This document shows positions 1-8,373 of a stretch of DNA of 64,000 bases, one piece after another. The DNA comes from Mesorhizobium atlanticum (GTDB lineage: Bacteria > Pseudomonadota > Alphaproteobacteria > Rhizobiales > Rhizobiaceae). A program made the position numbers and the translations under genes. Each line of letters begins with the position of its first letter. Position 1 is the stretch's first letter. The stretch lies in the NCBI RefSeq assembly GCF_003289965.1, contig NZ_QMBQ01000004.1, positions 124,001 through 188,000 on the forward strand, written 5' to 3'. The notes under the pieces were generated by a model. That model was not told the origin of the DNA. It searched no databases and saw only the letters and a list, made by a program, of their open reading frames with translations.

Positions 1-840
1 GCCGGAGCCGGTGCCGCCCGAGATGACGACATTGCAGCGGACACGGCCTATGATCTTGAGGATTTCCGCGCCTTGCGGCGAGATGGCGCCGAACTTGACC
101 AGTTGGTCCAGCGTCAGCTTGTCCTTCTTGAATTTGCGGATGGTGAGCGCGGTGCCGTCGATGGAGAGCGGCGGCGCGATGACGTTGACGCGCGAGCCGT
201 CGGGTAGGCGCGCGTCGCAGATCGGGCTCGATTCGTCGACGCGGCGGCCGACCTGGCTGACGATGCGCTGGCAGATGTTGAGCAGCTGCTGGTTATCGCG
301 GAAGCGGACGCCGGTCTGCTCGACCCTGCCGTTGACTTCGATGTAGACGTTCTTGGAGCCGTTGACCATGATGTCGGCTATGTCGTCGCGGGCAAGCAAC
401 GGCTCCAGCGGTCCATAGCCCAGAACGTCGTTGCAGATATCCTCGAGCAGCTCCTCCTGCTCGGAGATCGACATGGCGAAGTTCTTGATCGCGATAATGT
501 CGTTGACGATGTCGCGGATTTCCTCGCGCGCGCTCTCTGGATCGAGCTTGGCGAGCTGCGACAGGTCGATCGTGTCGATGAGCGCGGAGAAAACCTGGCT
601 CTTGGTATCGTAATAGGTCTCGCTGCGCTCGCGCTGGACCCTTCTTGGCGGCTCGGGCGCCATCGGCGGAGCCTCGACGGGACGGCGAGCCGGCGGCGCG
701 GCCGGCGCGCTGGACGCCGGCGCGGCCGGCCGCTCGGCCGTCATCGTTCCCGTCGAAGCGGGAGCGGCGGGAGCCGATACCGGCGGACGGAATTCGGGCG
801 TCACCCGGTTGCCGTCGTCTTTGCCTCTCTTACCAAACAT
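1..840 (-). CDS. cpaF: CpaF/TadA-type pilus assembly ATPase, 3' part missing
   Basis: This is the secretion ATPase that powers Flp pilus assembly at the inner membrane. The ATG lies at 838-840 and the frame stays open to base 1, giving about 280 residues of a protein that is normally 450-500 long. Residues 1-60 are a Pro/Ala-rich low-complexity leader. After it comes the typical CpaF N-terminal domain (ICNDVLGYGPLEPLL, IMVNGSKNVYIE, RVDESSPICDARLPDGSR), and the window edge cuts the gene inside the Walker A loop (GGTGSG). It is the fifth gene of the minus-strand run cpaB-C-D-E-F, 30 bases after cpaE. The missing half should hold Walker B and the His box. Confidence 0.95.
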   Translation of the reverse strand, partial: MFGKRGKDDGNRVTPEFRPPVSAPAAPASTGTMTAERPAAPASSAPAAPPARRPVEAPPMAPEPPRRVQRERSETYYDTKSQVFSALIDTIDLSQLAKLDPESAREEIRDIVNDIIAIKNFAMSISEQEELLEDICNDVLGYGPLEPLLARDDIADIMVNGSKNVYIEVNGRVEQTGVRFRDNQQLLNICQRIVSQVGRRVDESSPICDARLPDGSRVNVIAPPLSIDGTALTIRKFKKDKLTLDQLVKFGAISPQGAEILKIIGRVRCNVVISGGTGSG

Positions 841-870
841 GATCGACTACCCGATGCCGCTCAAACAGCG

Positions 871-2160
871 TCACTTCTTGTTGCGCGAGAGCTTGCCGAG
901 GATCGAACCCAGGCCCGCCTTCTTCTTTGTCTTGATTTCGCTACGTCCGGTCAGCACATGCGCTATCTCATTGATGGTAGCGACGACCGGGTTCTTGGCG
1001 TCCATCTCGCTCAGCATGCGGCCGTTGTTGGCAGCATTGCCGAACAGCAGAGGTTCGAAATTGATCACCGCCATGGGCGTGATGCCGAGCGGCTCGGCGA
1101 AATCGGAAGGCGCGATCTCCGGCCGTTTCGGCACGCCGGCCTGGTTGATGATCAGCTTCGGCGGCGGATCGTTCGGACGCAGCCGCTTCAGCATGTCCAC
1201 CATGTTCTTGGTGTTGCGAAGATTTGCCAGTTCGGGCGTGGCCGTGATGACGACCTCGTCGGCCTTGATCAGCGTGCTCTTCGTCCACCCGCTCCAGATG
1301 TGAGGGATATCGAGAACCAGCAGGGGCGCGCTGCGCTGCGCTATCTCGATGACCTGCGAGAACGCTTCGGCATCGAAATCATAGACGCGCTCCAAGGTGG
1401 AGGGGGCCGCAAGCAGCGACAGATGCTCGGCGCATTGCGCGAGCAGGCGATCGAGATAGACCTCGTCGACCCGCTCGGGCGAGAACACGGCCTCGGCGAT
1501 GCCCTGAGCCGGATCCTGGTCGAAGTTGATGTTGGCGGTGCCGAAGGCGAGGTCGAGATCGGCGATGACGACCTCGGATTTGAACAGCGACGACATCGAC
1601 CAGGCGGTATTGTGAGCAATGGTCGATGAGCCGACGCCGCCCTTGGCGCCGATGAAAGCAATCGAGCGGCCGATCGGGTCCGATTCCGGATCGACGAAGA
1701 TCGACGACACGACGCTGACGATGTCGGTCATCGAGACCGGCGCGATCACATATTCGGAAATGCCTGAACGGATGAGCTCGCGGTAGAGCCCGACATCGTT
1801 GTAGTGGCCGATGACCACGACCTTGGAAGACGGATCGCAATATTCCGCGAGTTGACCGAGTTGTTCGAGCAGTTGCTTCGGTTCGCTGCGCGATTCCAGC
1901 AGGATCAGGTTCGGTGTCGGAGCGGACTGGTAGAACTCGATCGCGGTCGGGATGCCGCCCATATGGACCTTGAGATGGGCCTTGGCCATCCGGCGATCCT
2001 CGCCGGCGCGCTCCACGGGGCTGGCGACGCCTTCCGTCTCGCAGAAGGCCTGGATCGAGATGCGCGGCACGGGGCGCAGCGCCTGCATGGCGGCGATGTC
2101 CTGCTGCGAAAGGTCGCCGGTTTCCGCGGGCGTATCGTAGGCAAGATTGCTCATCGTCAT
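871..2160 (-). CDS. cpaE: CpaE pilus assembly protein, receiver-like domain plus ParA-type ATPase
   Basis: CpaE/TadZ is the polar localisation factor of the Tad pilus system. The protein has 429 residues. The start was set at 2160 because a GGAAAG motif precedes it; the open frame reaches further upstream only by running into cpaD. Residues 80-155 look like a pseudo-receiver domain (NLILLES, VVVIGHYNDVGLYRELI). A deviant Walker A, KGGVGSST, sits at 173-180, and the ParA/MinD-like fold follows (VIADLDLAFGTANINFD). The serine replacing lysine in the P loop is seen in many CpaE proteins and suggests weak or altered ATP hydrolysis. It lies between cpaD and cpaF in the same operon. Confidence 0.95.
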   Translation of the reverse strand: MTMSNLAYDTPAETGDLSQQDIAAMQALRPVPRISIQAFCETEGVASPVERAGEDRRMAKAHLKVHMGGIPTAIEFYQSAPTPNLILLESRSEPKQLLEQLGQLAEYCDPSSKVVVIGHYNDVGLYRELIRSGISEYVIAPVSMTDIVSVVSSIFVDPESDPIGRSIAFIGAKGGVGSSTIAHNTAWSMSSLFKSEVVIADLDLAFGTANINFDQDPAQGIAEAVFSPERVDEVYLDRLLAQCAEHLSLLAAPSTLERVYDFDAEAFSQVIEIAQRSAPLLVLDIPHIWSGWTKSTLIKADEVVITATPELANLRNTKNMVDMLKRLRPNDPPPKLIINQAGVPKRPEIAPSDFAEPLGITPMAVINFEPLLFGNAANNGRMLSEMDAKNPVVATINEIAHVLTGRSEIKTKKKAGLGSILGKLSRNKK

Positions 2161-2192
2161 GCTCTTTCCGTGACTACTCTCTTCGTCAGGGC

Positions 2193-2942
2193 TCAGTACG
2201 TCACTTCCGAATTGCCCAGGAACTCGTCGGAGATGCCCCTGGCCCGGTACACATCGATCACCGCGCCGCGATTTTCGGCGTCGATTTCGGACTGCTTGCG
2301 CGGCCCGATCAGATCGTTGGGATTGGCGACCTGGGCCGCGAGGTTGTTCTGGTAGGAGCAGCCGAAGTCGGCATAGTGCTTGTTCTCCGACGTCTCGGTC
2401 AGGTCGTCGGGCCAACGCCCGCATTTGTCGGTCTGAGCCCGCACCGCGACGAAGGCGACACGCACCGGCGCGGATGCCTCCGGCACAGCCGACTGATAGG
2501 ATGTCATGACGATGCGGTTGCGCTTGACGCCCGCCCTCATGGCGAGCCTGGCAAAATCGCGACCTGCCGCCTGGGCGGCAACCTCGTTGGCGGATCCGGC
2601 CGGCATCGCAATCGTCAGCGCCGGCGCGGCGCTCTTGTCGTAACCGTCGAGAAAACCGAGCAGCGCGTCGCGTTGCGCGCCCGTCATGCCGCGATCGCCG
2701 GCACCGACCGGCAGATCGATCTTCTGATTCTTCTCGGCAATGACGATCGGATGGGTCGTGCGGTAGTCGTCCGGGATCGACCCGACCGTGATGCTGTCGC
2801 GATTGGCGCATCCGGCGAGCGACGTCGCAAGGGCGATCGCCAGTGCCGGGAAGACCTGCCGGCGTATCCTTGCGATGCCGGATGCTGTCCGGACCGTCAT
2901 GACCTTCGATGCTGACTTGGACATATCCGCATTCCCACTCAT
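2193..2942 (-). CDS. cpaD: CpaD pilus biogenesis lipoprotein
   Basis: CpaD is a small lipoprotein thought to help the CpaC secretin in the outer membrane. The 249-residue protein has a long basic N terminus, a hydrophobic stretch and a lipobox LAGC with Cys45. The body carries the family-typical stretches LPVGAGDRGMTGAQRDAL and GCSYQNNLAAQVANPNDLI. Its ATG overlaps the cpaC stop by ATGA, so the two are probably translationally coupled. A later ATG (MSKSASK, six codons in) is another possible start; it would still leave a signal peptide. Confidence 0.92.
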   Translation of the reverse strand: MSGNADMSKSASKVMTVRTASGIARIRRQVFPALAIALATSLAGCANRDSITVGSIPDDYRTTHPIVIAEKNQKIDLPVGAGDRGMTGAQRDALLGFLDGYDKSAAPALTIAMPAGSANEVAAQAAGRDFARLAMRAGVKRNRIVMTSYQSAVPEASAPVRVAFVAVRAQTDKCGRWPDDLTETSENKHYADFGCSYQNNLAAQVANPNDLIGPRKQSEIDAENRGAVIDVYRARGISDEFLGNSEVTY

Positions 2943-4465
2943 TTGTAGATGAAGCCGACGACGCCGTGATAACGGCCGGCTGGCCTGTCGGTCTGCATGG
3001 TGCCGTAGACGCGGTTGACGCGGCCGAGGAACATGCCGGCGCCGTCGCTCGGCGGATTGAAATTGTCGTCCGGCTTGGCCAGATCGTTGCGTGCCACCGG
3101 CCGCGCCAGATAGGGCGTGATTATGATGACCAGTTCGCTTTCGTTGCGGACGAAATCGCGGCTGCGGAAGAGCGTGCCAAGGACAGGGATTTTGGAGAGA
3201 CCAGGCAATCCGGCGACCGCTTGCCGCACGTCGTCGCGGACCAGGCCAGCGATCATCATGGAGCCGCCGGAGGGCAATTCCACCGTCGTATCCGCAAGGC
3301 GCTTGCGCAACGACAGGATATTGGTGCCGGGGCTCGTCACGCCGGAGGAAAGCGCCACGGATCCTTCAGTGGTCGGCTCGGAGACGGCTGTCCTGACTTT
3401 CAGGCTGATGCGACCCGGCGATAGAACCACCGGCTGGAATTCCAGACCGATACCGTACTCGATCTTGTCCATCGTATAGTTCTTTAGGCCGGTCTGATTG
3501 TCGGTTGACACATTGGCTGTGACACCGGTCACCATATTGTATTCGCCGCCAACCTTAAATGTGGCCTTCTCGCCTGAGACGGCGGTCAGGGTCGGTTCAG
3601 CCAATGTCTTCATGACACCCGACTGCTCCATGGCATTGATGTAAGCTGTCAGTGACGAGCTGCCGATGGTCCCGCCCGAATTCGAAAGCTGTTTACCCAA
3701 ACCCATGAAATTGTCGCTGATCGCGCCGTAACTGATACCGTTGCTTCCCCCATTGCCGACCATATTCACGCCGAGCTGTTTCATCACCGAGCGGCTGACT
3801 TCTGCCACGGTCACCTTGAGCGTCACCTGATCATCGCCGATGATCTGCAACAGGTTGACGATCTTGGAGACCCGGCGTTCCTGGTCGGGGTTGTTGATGT
3901 CGACGCCGCCATTGACCGAGCCGCCGGCCGCCGTCTGCGAATATTGACCGGTCGTCGCTTCACCGCCCGAGACGAAGATGGTCGCGAGATCGACGGCGCG
4001 CTTGGCGTCGAGCGGCGTATCCACGGTGCCGGTGAGGATGACGTTGTCGTTCAGCAGCTCGACCTTGATCTGCGACGTCGGAAGGAAGCGCTTGAGATAG
4101 TCTTCCAGCCCCGCCACATCGCGTTCGACCGCCAGGTCGAGGCTGGCGATCTGCTCGCCATTGGGGCCGAAGACGAAGATGTTGGTCTCACCGACCGCCT
4201 TGCCAAACAAATAGATGCGGCGCGCCGTGCGCGTCACCGCGTCGGCAACCGCCGGATTGGCGACGAGGATGTCATAGGCATCGTTCGGCAGGTCGATGAC
4301 CACCGATTTGTTGAGACCGAGCTTGACGCGCTGGGTGGCGACCGAGGCCGTCACGCCCGCCTTGCCCGCGGCCCTGGCCTCGACAAGGCCGGGCGCATCG
4401 GTGCCGAGCAGGAACAGGCCGATTGCCGCTGCCGTCATGACGGGCAGTTTACCGTTTAGCCTCAT
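2939..4465 (-). CDS. cpaC: CpaC outer-membrane secretin of the Tad pilus
   Basis: CpaC forms the outer-membrane channel for the Flp pilus. The protein has 508 residues, with a signal peptide over about residues 1-33. The N-terminal pilus/secretin domain is next (LGLNKSVVIDLPNDAYDILV, AVADAVTRTARRIYLFGKAVG), then a BON-like segment (VILTGTVDTPLDAKRAVDLA) and the secretin domain in the C-terminal half (VTVAEVSRSVMKQLGVNMVG, FRSRDFVRNESELVIIITPYL). It overlaps cpaB by ATGA at its start and cpaD by ATGA at its end, the pattern of one tightly coupled operon. Confidence 0.96.
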   Translation of the reverse strand: MRLNGKLPVMTAAAIGLFLLGTDAPGLVEARAAGKAGVTASVATQRVKLGLNKSVVIDLPNDAYDILVANPAVADAVTRTARRIYLFGKAVGETNIFVFGPNGEQIASLDLAVERDVAGLEDYLKRFLPTSQIKVELLNDNVILTGTVDTPLDAKRAVDLATIFVSGGEATTGQYSQTAAGGSVNGGVDINNPDQERRVSKIVNLLQIIGDDQVTLKVTVAEVSRSVMKQLGVNMVGNGGSNGISYGAISDNFMGLGKQLSNSGGTIGSSSLTAYINAMEQSGVMKTLAEPTLTAVSGEKATFKVGGEYNMVTGVTANVSTDNQTGLKNYTMDKIEYGIGLEFQPVVLSPGRISLKVRTAVSEPTTEGSVALSSGVTSPGTNILSLRKRLADTTVELPSGGSMMIAGLVRDDVRQAVAGLPGLSKIPVLGTLFRSRDFVRNESELVIIITPYLARPVARNDLAKPDDNFNPPSDGAGMFLGRVNRVYGTMQTDRPAGRYHGVVGFIYK

Positions 4466-5274
4466 TTCCTTGCTCCCACTTCGGAAACTTCGCCCGACTT
4501 GATCAGCCGCACGGTTCCGCGCCGGCCGTTGCCGTTGACCAGATAATCGGCTTCGTCCGTATTCTTCTCATGGATATCGGTGATCGGACGCAGTGCCAGG
4601 GTCAGGCGGTCCGCCATCTGCTGCGCCACGGTGATGATCTCGGCCTGCTGCGGCGTCAGTTCCAGCGTGGCGGTCTGGCCGACCCTGGTCTTCTTGCCTT
4701 CCTCGTCTTCCTGGATGGTCTGGTCGATGGCCAGCACGCGGATGTTCTTGAGGATGGTCGAGGTGTTGAAACCGGTGCCGCCATTGCCTGTGTCGGCACG
4801 GCGGGTCATGATGACGTCAACGAAGTCGTTGGGCAGGATGAAACCGCCGGCGGAAGTGTCGGCCGATATTGCGGTGGCGACAGCGCGCATCCCCGAAGGC
4901 AGGATCGAGGACATGAAGCTCTGCCCCTCGCCGACCAGCTTGGAGCGGCGCAGCGGCTCGCCTGTATACATGGCGACGCGGGCGACCGAGCCCTTGAGCT
5001 TTTCGACCGCGTCAGGTTCGGCGGCGCGTGTGATGAAATTGGCATTGACGCCGTCGGACGGCCATTTTTCCCAACTGATGTTGTTGCCGAGCTGGCTGCC
5101 CATCGGCACGTCGCCGGAAAGCACGAGCACATCCTGCAGTGCGATCGCCGGCTGCGCCGGCGCATCGACGACGACCTGCGGCGGCGGCGCCACCACCATG
5201 TTCTTGGCGACATAGCCCGCGCCACCCGCCGCGACCGCAGCCACGCCCAGAATAATCAATCGGGATGCTGGCAT
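4462..5274 (-). CDS. cpaB: CpaB Flp pilus assembly protein
   Basis: CpaB/RcpC is a periplasmic, inner-membrane-anchored protein of the Tad machine. From the ATG at 5274 it has 270 residues: a transmembrane anchor at about 5-23 (LIILGVAAVAAGGAGYVA), a SAF-like domain around 45-110 (VLVLSGDVPMGSQLGNNISW), and the RcpC core (GGFILPNDFVDVIMTRR, TATLELTPQQAEIITVAQQM). The open frame extends 23 codons upstream, but MPASRL matches the usual N terminus and is preceded by AAGGG. It is the first gene of the cpaBCDEF run; the gap before it holds the cpaA terminator and presumably the operon promoter. Confidence 0.93.
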   Translation of the reverse strand: MPASRLIILGVAAVAAGGAGYVAKNMVVAPPPQVVVDAPAQPAIALQDVLVLSGDVPMGSQLGNNISWEKWPSDGVNANFITRAAEPDAVEKLKGSVARVAMYTGEPLRRSKLVGEGQSFMSSILPSGMRAVATAISADTSAGGFILPNDFVDVIMTRRADTGNGGTGFNTSTILKNIRVLAIDQTIQEDEEGKKTRVGQTATLELTPQQAEIITVAQQMADRLTLALRPITDIHEKNTDEADYLVNGNGRRGTVRLIKSGEVSEVGARK

Positions 5275-5424
5275 TCGTCCGAAACCCTTCGCCTCGTGGC
5301 AAACCACCCACGCCTGGCCGGACTTTGCAGCTGCAATCGTCAAAACAAGGTTAATGCAATGCTTACGATCGTGATTAATTTAAGGTTTACTCAAATTGGA
5401 TCGAACGGCCCGCCATTAACAAAA

Positions 5425-5444
5425 AAGGCGGCCGCGGCCGCCTT
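5425..5444 (-). terminator. Rho-independent terminator after cpaA
   Basis: A perfect 20-base palindrome with a GGCGGCC core is followed on the minus strand by TTTTTTG. It sits 27 bases after the cpaA stop and 151 bases before the cpaB ATG, so it should separate the cpaA transcript from cpaBCDEF. Confidence 0.85.
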
Positions 5445-5470
5445 CGATCGCCGACATCGATGTCACCAAC

Positions 5471-5989
5471 CTATGCCGTGAGCCTCTGCAGCGCCCAGAC
5501 CATCAGCGGCGAATCCGGGAACGTGATCAGTCCACCGGCACCAAGCGCGATGCCATAGGGAATGCCCACTTTCTCGTCGGCGAAGTAGCGCAGGAATCGG
5601 CTGTGGCCGGTATACGCGGCCAGCGGCGATTTCCGGTAAGCCAGGATTGCGATGGTCAGCAGACCCCCGATGAAAGCCGACGTCACCAGATAGCCGATCA
5701 AGTTGATGTTGAGGCCCATCCATAGAGCGGTCGCGGCCAGAAGCTTGGCGTCGCCGCCGCCCATGCCGCCGAGCGCAAAGAGGCCGAATGTCGTGGCAAG
5801 CACGAGGGCGCAGGCGGCGAAGTGCCAGCCATAGGTCGCCCAGTCCATCCCGGTGAACGGCGCGACAAGCGCGAATGTCGCCACCAACAATACGGGAACG
5901 CGGTTGGCGATCGTCATCGACAACGTGTCGGAGATCGCAGCAAACAGCATGCAGAATGGGAAGACGACGAAGATAACGGCTTCAAGCAT
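5471..5989 (-). CDS. cpaA: CpaA/TadV prepilin peptidase
   Basis: This is the aspartic prepilin peptidase that processes Flp pilins and TadE/F pseudopilins at the inner membrane. The 172-residue protein is almost entirely hydrophobic, with about five membrane segments. The two catalytic Asp regions are visible: AAISDTLSMTIANR near the N terminus and GGMGGGDAKLLAA in the middle, the GxGD-type site. It lacks the N-terminal methylase domain of PilD, as expected for CpaA. The ATG at 5989 was chosen; a TTG two codons earlier is possible. It is downstream of the two pilin genes on the same strand. Confidence 0.93.
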   Translation of the reverse strand: MLEAVIFVVFPFCMLFAAISDTLSMTIANRVPVLLVATFALVAPFTGMDWATYGWHFAACALVLATTFGLFALGGMGGGDAKLLAATALWMGLNINLIGYLVTSAFIGGLLTIAILAYRKSPLAAYTGHSRFLRYFADEKVGIPYGIALGAGGLITFPDSPLMVWALQRLTA

Positions 5990-6086
5990 GGACAAGGCGC
6001 CCGCTGTGGAACTTGCGGCAGCAGTCTAAGGCACGCCGGATTAACGATTGATGAGGCAGCTCACCCATCATCCGACGAGACGGAAG

Positions 6087-6110
6087 AAGGGCCGCCCTTC
6101 GGCGGCCCTT
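6087..6110 (-). terminator. Hairpin after the first flp pilin gene
   Basis: A 10-bp perfect stem (AAGGGCCGCC / GGCGGCCCTT) with a 4-base loop lies 34 bases after the pilin stop. The tract after it on the minus strand is only CTTCTTCC, so it is a weak intrinsic terminator or an mRNA-stabilising 3' hairpin. Confidence 0.6.
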
Positions 6111-6143
6111 CTCTTCGAGAACGACTCCGTCACCGTTCGGCTA

Positions 6144-6326
6144 TCATGGGGCCGACGGGGCGTTGTTCACAGCACTGGCGATAGCGTCGAACTTGGCGTT
6201 CAGCGCGCTGCCGAGCGAGCTCGCGCCGACCATGATGGCGAGCGCGATGAGGGCGGCGATCAGACCATATTCGATGGCGGTCGCGCCGGAATTGTCCTTC
6301 ACAAAGCGTGCGACGAGTTTAGACAT
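6144..6326 (-). CDS. flp1: Flp-type pilin, copy 1
   Basis: This is a major or minor Flp pilin subunit. The 60-residue precursor reads MSKLVARFVKD then NSGATAIEYGLIAALIALAI, the class IVb prepilin signature: a short basic leader, cleavage after Gly, Glu at +5, Tyr at +6 and a long hydrophobic helix. The start at 6326 was preferred over an ATG seven codons upstream because it gives the same length and N terminus as the neighbouring copy. It differs from copy 2 at only a handful of positions (for example NS/ES before GATAIEY). CpaA, encoded downstream, should process it. Confidence 0.95.
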   Translation of the reverse strand: MSKLVARFVKDNSGATAIEYGLIAALIALAIMVGASSLGSALNAKFDAIASAVNNAPSAP

Positions 6327-6345
6327 TGGAGAAAGCCCCCTTTCC

Positions 6346-6453
6346 ACGTGTTACAGCACTTCCGTCAACTTCTCATGGCGGTTGACCGGACGTTGCAATC
6401 TAGGGAGAAGCCCCTTTCGTTCGGCTTAATAAACAGCCTTACCGATTCCTTTC
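6346..6453 (-). repeat. Duplicated pilin upstream region, copy A
   Basis: About 108 bases upstream of pilin 1 align with 6838-6948 upstream of pilin 2 with few mismatches; the shared blocks include CACGTGTTACAGCACTTCC and TTAATAAACAGCCTTACC. The pilin gene was therefore duplicated together with its leader and probable promoter, and both copies are likely to be regulated alike. Confidence 0.8.
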
Positions 6454-6580
6454 CAGCGGCGAGCCCTTAACGTCAAACGCGGACCGGAAGGTCGGGAACA
6501 CGCCAGAGATGAGCGCGCCTGCAACATCTCAAAACAGCGCGAACCGGTAGGGGCACTTGAAATTGCCCGACGACATGAAA

Positions 6581-6606
6581 CAAGGGCCGCCCATGGGCGG
6601 CCCTTG
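6581..6606 (-). terminator. Terminator after the second flp pilin gene
   Basis: A perfect 26-base palindrome (arm CAAGGGCCGCCCA) lies 33 bases after the stop of pilin 2 and is followed on the minus strand by TTTCATG. The stem is strong and the T tract short. It is similar in sequence and place to the hairpin after pilin 1. Confidence 0.7.
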
Positions 6607-6638
6607 TCGTCGAGAATGACTGTGTTACCCTTCGGCTA

Positions 6639-6821
6639 TTACGGAGCCGACGGAGCGTTGTTGACGGCAGTGGCGATCGCATTGAACTTGGTGTTCAGGG
6701 CGGTGCCGAGCGAGCTCGCGCCGACCATGATGGCGAGCGCGATGAGGGCGGCGATCAGACCGTATTCGATGGCGGTCGCGCCGGATTCGTCCTTCACGAA
6801 ACGTGCAATGAGATTAGACAT
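6639..6821 (-). CDS. flp2: Flp-type pilin, copy 2
   Basis: The second Flp pilin precursor, 60 residues, begins MSNLIARFVKDESGATAIEY and continues with the same hydrophobic helix and NNAPSAP tail as copy 1. The class IVb processing site (Gly before ATAIEY) is intact. Each copy has its own leader and its own 3' hairpin, so they are two separate transcription units from a tandem duplication rather than a two-gene operon. Which one is the main subunit cannot be told from sequence. Confidence 0.95.
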   Translation of the reverse strand: MSNLIARFVKDESGATAIEYGLIAALIALAIMVGASSLGTALNTKFNAIATAVNNAPSAP

Positions 6822-7176
6822 TCGAGAGCTCCTACTCCACGTGTTACAGCACTTCCGTCAACTTCTCTTTGCGGTTGATCGGATGCTGCAAATCTAGGGA
6901 GAAGCCGTTTCGATCGGCTTAATAAACAGCCTTACCGATTCCTTTCCGGGGGCAAACGCGCTGCGTGGTTAACCGCGGCCTAAGCATTGTCAGCCAGCTC
7001 GAGGATCGAGCAAAGCGGCGCAAACCGGCGCTTATGCAACGTTACTAAAACAGGAAGCGCCGTCGGTGCGTGGACGAGCGAGGCAAGTCCTTAATCGCGA
7101 CCAGGTCCGGTTTAACCGTTGCTTCACCAATCTCGTTCATGTTCCGTTGAAGAATCCGCCTGCCGGGAGCTGCTCA
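6822..7176. other. Divergent regulatory gap between pilin 2 and the CpaC-like gene
   Basis: The pilin-side 110 bases (6838-6948) are copy B of the duplicated leader, with an AAGCCG...CGGCTT inverted repeat. Further out, TTAA-N7-CTAA at 6969-6983 resembles the CtrA consensus TTAA-N7-TTAA with one mismatch; CtrA control of pilin genes is known in Caulobacter, but this match is weak evidence. No ORF in the gap looks like a real gene. Confidence 0.5.
6838..6948 (-). repeat. Duplicated pilin upstream region, copy B
   Basis: Partner of the repeat at 6346-6453. The AAGCC...GGCTT stem is kept in both copies while the loop bases differ, which hints at a conserved hairpin in the 5' leader. Confidence 0.8.
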
Positions 7177-7599
7177 ATGACGTTGTCGAGATCACTGTTT
7201 CCAGTCGCCGCGCTGCTGGCGGCTGCTGCCTTGGTGATGCCGGCCAGGGCCGGCGCGGGTGTGGAAGTGACCATGAACCAGGCAAAGATCGTCAAATTGT
7301 CCCGCGCGGCCGACACTGTCGTTATCGGCAATCCGGCCATCGCCGACGCCTCGGTGCAGGACGCCTCGACCATCGTTCTTACCGGCAAAGGTTTTGGCGT
7401 CACCAATCTGGTGGTGCTCGACTCGGACGGCAGCCCGATCATCGATGAACAGGTGACCGTCGTGCGACAGGCCGCTTCCTCGGTGCGCATCTACAGGCGT
7501 GCCGAAGTCCAGACCATGTCTTGCACGCCCTATTGCGAGAGCGCCTACAAGACCGACGCCGAGAAGGCTTCCGAGACCGAAATGAGCGCCGCGCACTAA
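7177..7599 (+). CDS. Short CpaC-like pilus assembly protein (secretin N-domain only)
   Basis: The 140-residue exported protein has a signal peptide (LFPVAALLAAAALVMPARA) and then the pilus/secretin N-terminal domain (KIVKLSRAADTVVIGNPAIA, TIVLTGKGFGVTNLVVLD), the same fold as residues 45-120 of CpaC. There is no secretin channel domain. The C terminus has a CTPYC motif and a charged tail. The start at 7177 is set by GGGAG seven bases upstream; an earlier ATG gives a non-signal leader. It is divergent from the pilin genes and precedes the TadE-type genes, so it is probably an accessory of the Tad machine. Its exact role is unknown to me. Confidence 0.85.
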   Translation: MTLSRSLFPVAALLAAAALVMPARAGAGVEVTMNQAKIVKLSRAADTVVIGNPAIADASVQDASTIVLTGKGFGVTNLVVLDSDGSPIIDEQVTVVRQAASSVRIYRRAEVQTMSCTPYCESAYKTDAEKASETEMSAAH

Positions 7600-7737
7600 A
7601 CCCGAAGAGAGCGTCGGAGCAGGCATTAAGGACAGCTTAAAGCCTGCCCGGCGAATTTAACGATCATCCAAACCGGACCTCAATGGGTTTTCGCTAACCT
7701 TGCCGCCGGTACCGCAAGGGGATCGGCAGGAACGCAA

Positions 7738-8331
7738 ATGAGCAAGGATGCCACATCCGGCAACGGCATGGACAGCACGGTGTGCGCCAAGTCCCGCCCC
7801 GGCTTCTTCAGCGACAGACGCGGCAGCACGGCAATGGAATTTGCGATGCTGGCCATCCCGTTCGCGCTTCTCGTCTTCGCTATCCTCGAGAGCTGCATCT
7901 CGTTTGCCGGCCAGGAGGTGATGGCCAACGCCACGGATGACGTTGCACGTCAGTTGCGGACCGGGCAGATCCAGAAGAGCAACGTCACCGACTCTTCGAT
8001 AAAACAGCTGATCTGCAACCGCCTGCAGATCATGGTGGCCCAGAACTGCCCGGGGTTGCAGGTCGATTTGCGCGAATATTCGAGCTTTGCGAACGCCGCC
8101 ACCGCAGGCTTCAGGATATCGGGCAACCAGATCATTCTGACGCAAGGGGGGAGCGACACGAACTTCACGGTTGCACCCGGCCTGGCAGAATCCATCAACA
8201 TGCTGCGGGTATTCTACAAATGGCCGGTGATGACGGATCTCCTGGCCAAGCAGATGCAGAATTTCAACGACGGCACCACGCTGCATTTTGCATCCGTGAC
8301 CTGGCAGAACGAACCATTCGACGACAACTAA
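7738..8331 (+). CDS. TadE-family pseudopilin
   Basis: This 197-residue protein is a TadE-like pseudopilin of the Flp pilus. The N terminus is a cytosolic basic leader with the class IVb-type junction RRGSTAMEFAMLAIPFALL, where CpaA would cut after Gly, followed by one membrane helix. The remainder is a soluble periplasmic domain with GQEVMANATDDVARQLRTGQ. AGGAA precedes the ATG. It sits 42 bases before a second TadE/G-like gene on the same strand, so the two likely share a transcript. Confidence 0.88.
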   Translation: MSKDATSGNGMDSTVCAKSRPGFFSDRRGSTAMEFAMLAIPFALLVFAILESCISFAGQEVMANATDDVARQLRTGQIQKSNVTDSSIKQLICNRLQIMVAQNCPGLQVDLREYSSFANAATAGFRISGNQIILTQGGSDTNFTVAPGLAESINMLRVFYKWPVMTDLLAKQMQNFNDGTTLHFASVTWQNEPFDDN

Positions 8332-8373
8332 GGCCGGCGGACGGCTGAGGCTGGGGCGGCTTGGAGGGATAGG

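Larger units (their letters stand above)
6327..6638. other. Gap between the two pilin genes, with a duplicated leader
   Basis: The first part (about 6346-6453) is the leader of pilin copy 1 and matches the leader of copy 2 almost base for base. The far end (6581-6606) is the terminator of copy 2. The stretch at 6455-6580 shows no coding signal. Confidence 0.7.

Noticed and set aside
5345..5420. CtrA site upstream of cpaB
   Set aside because: TTAA is present, but the second half at N7 reads CTTA, with two mismatches out of four.
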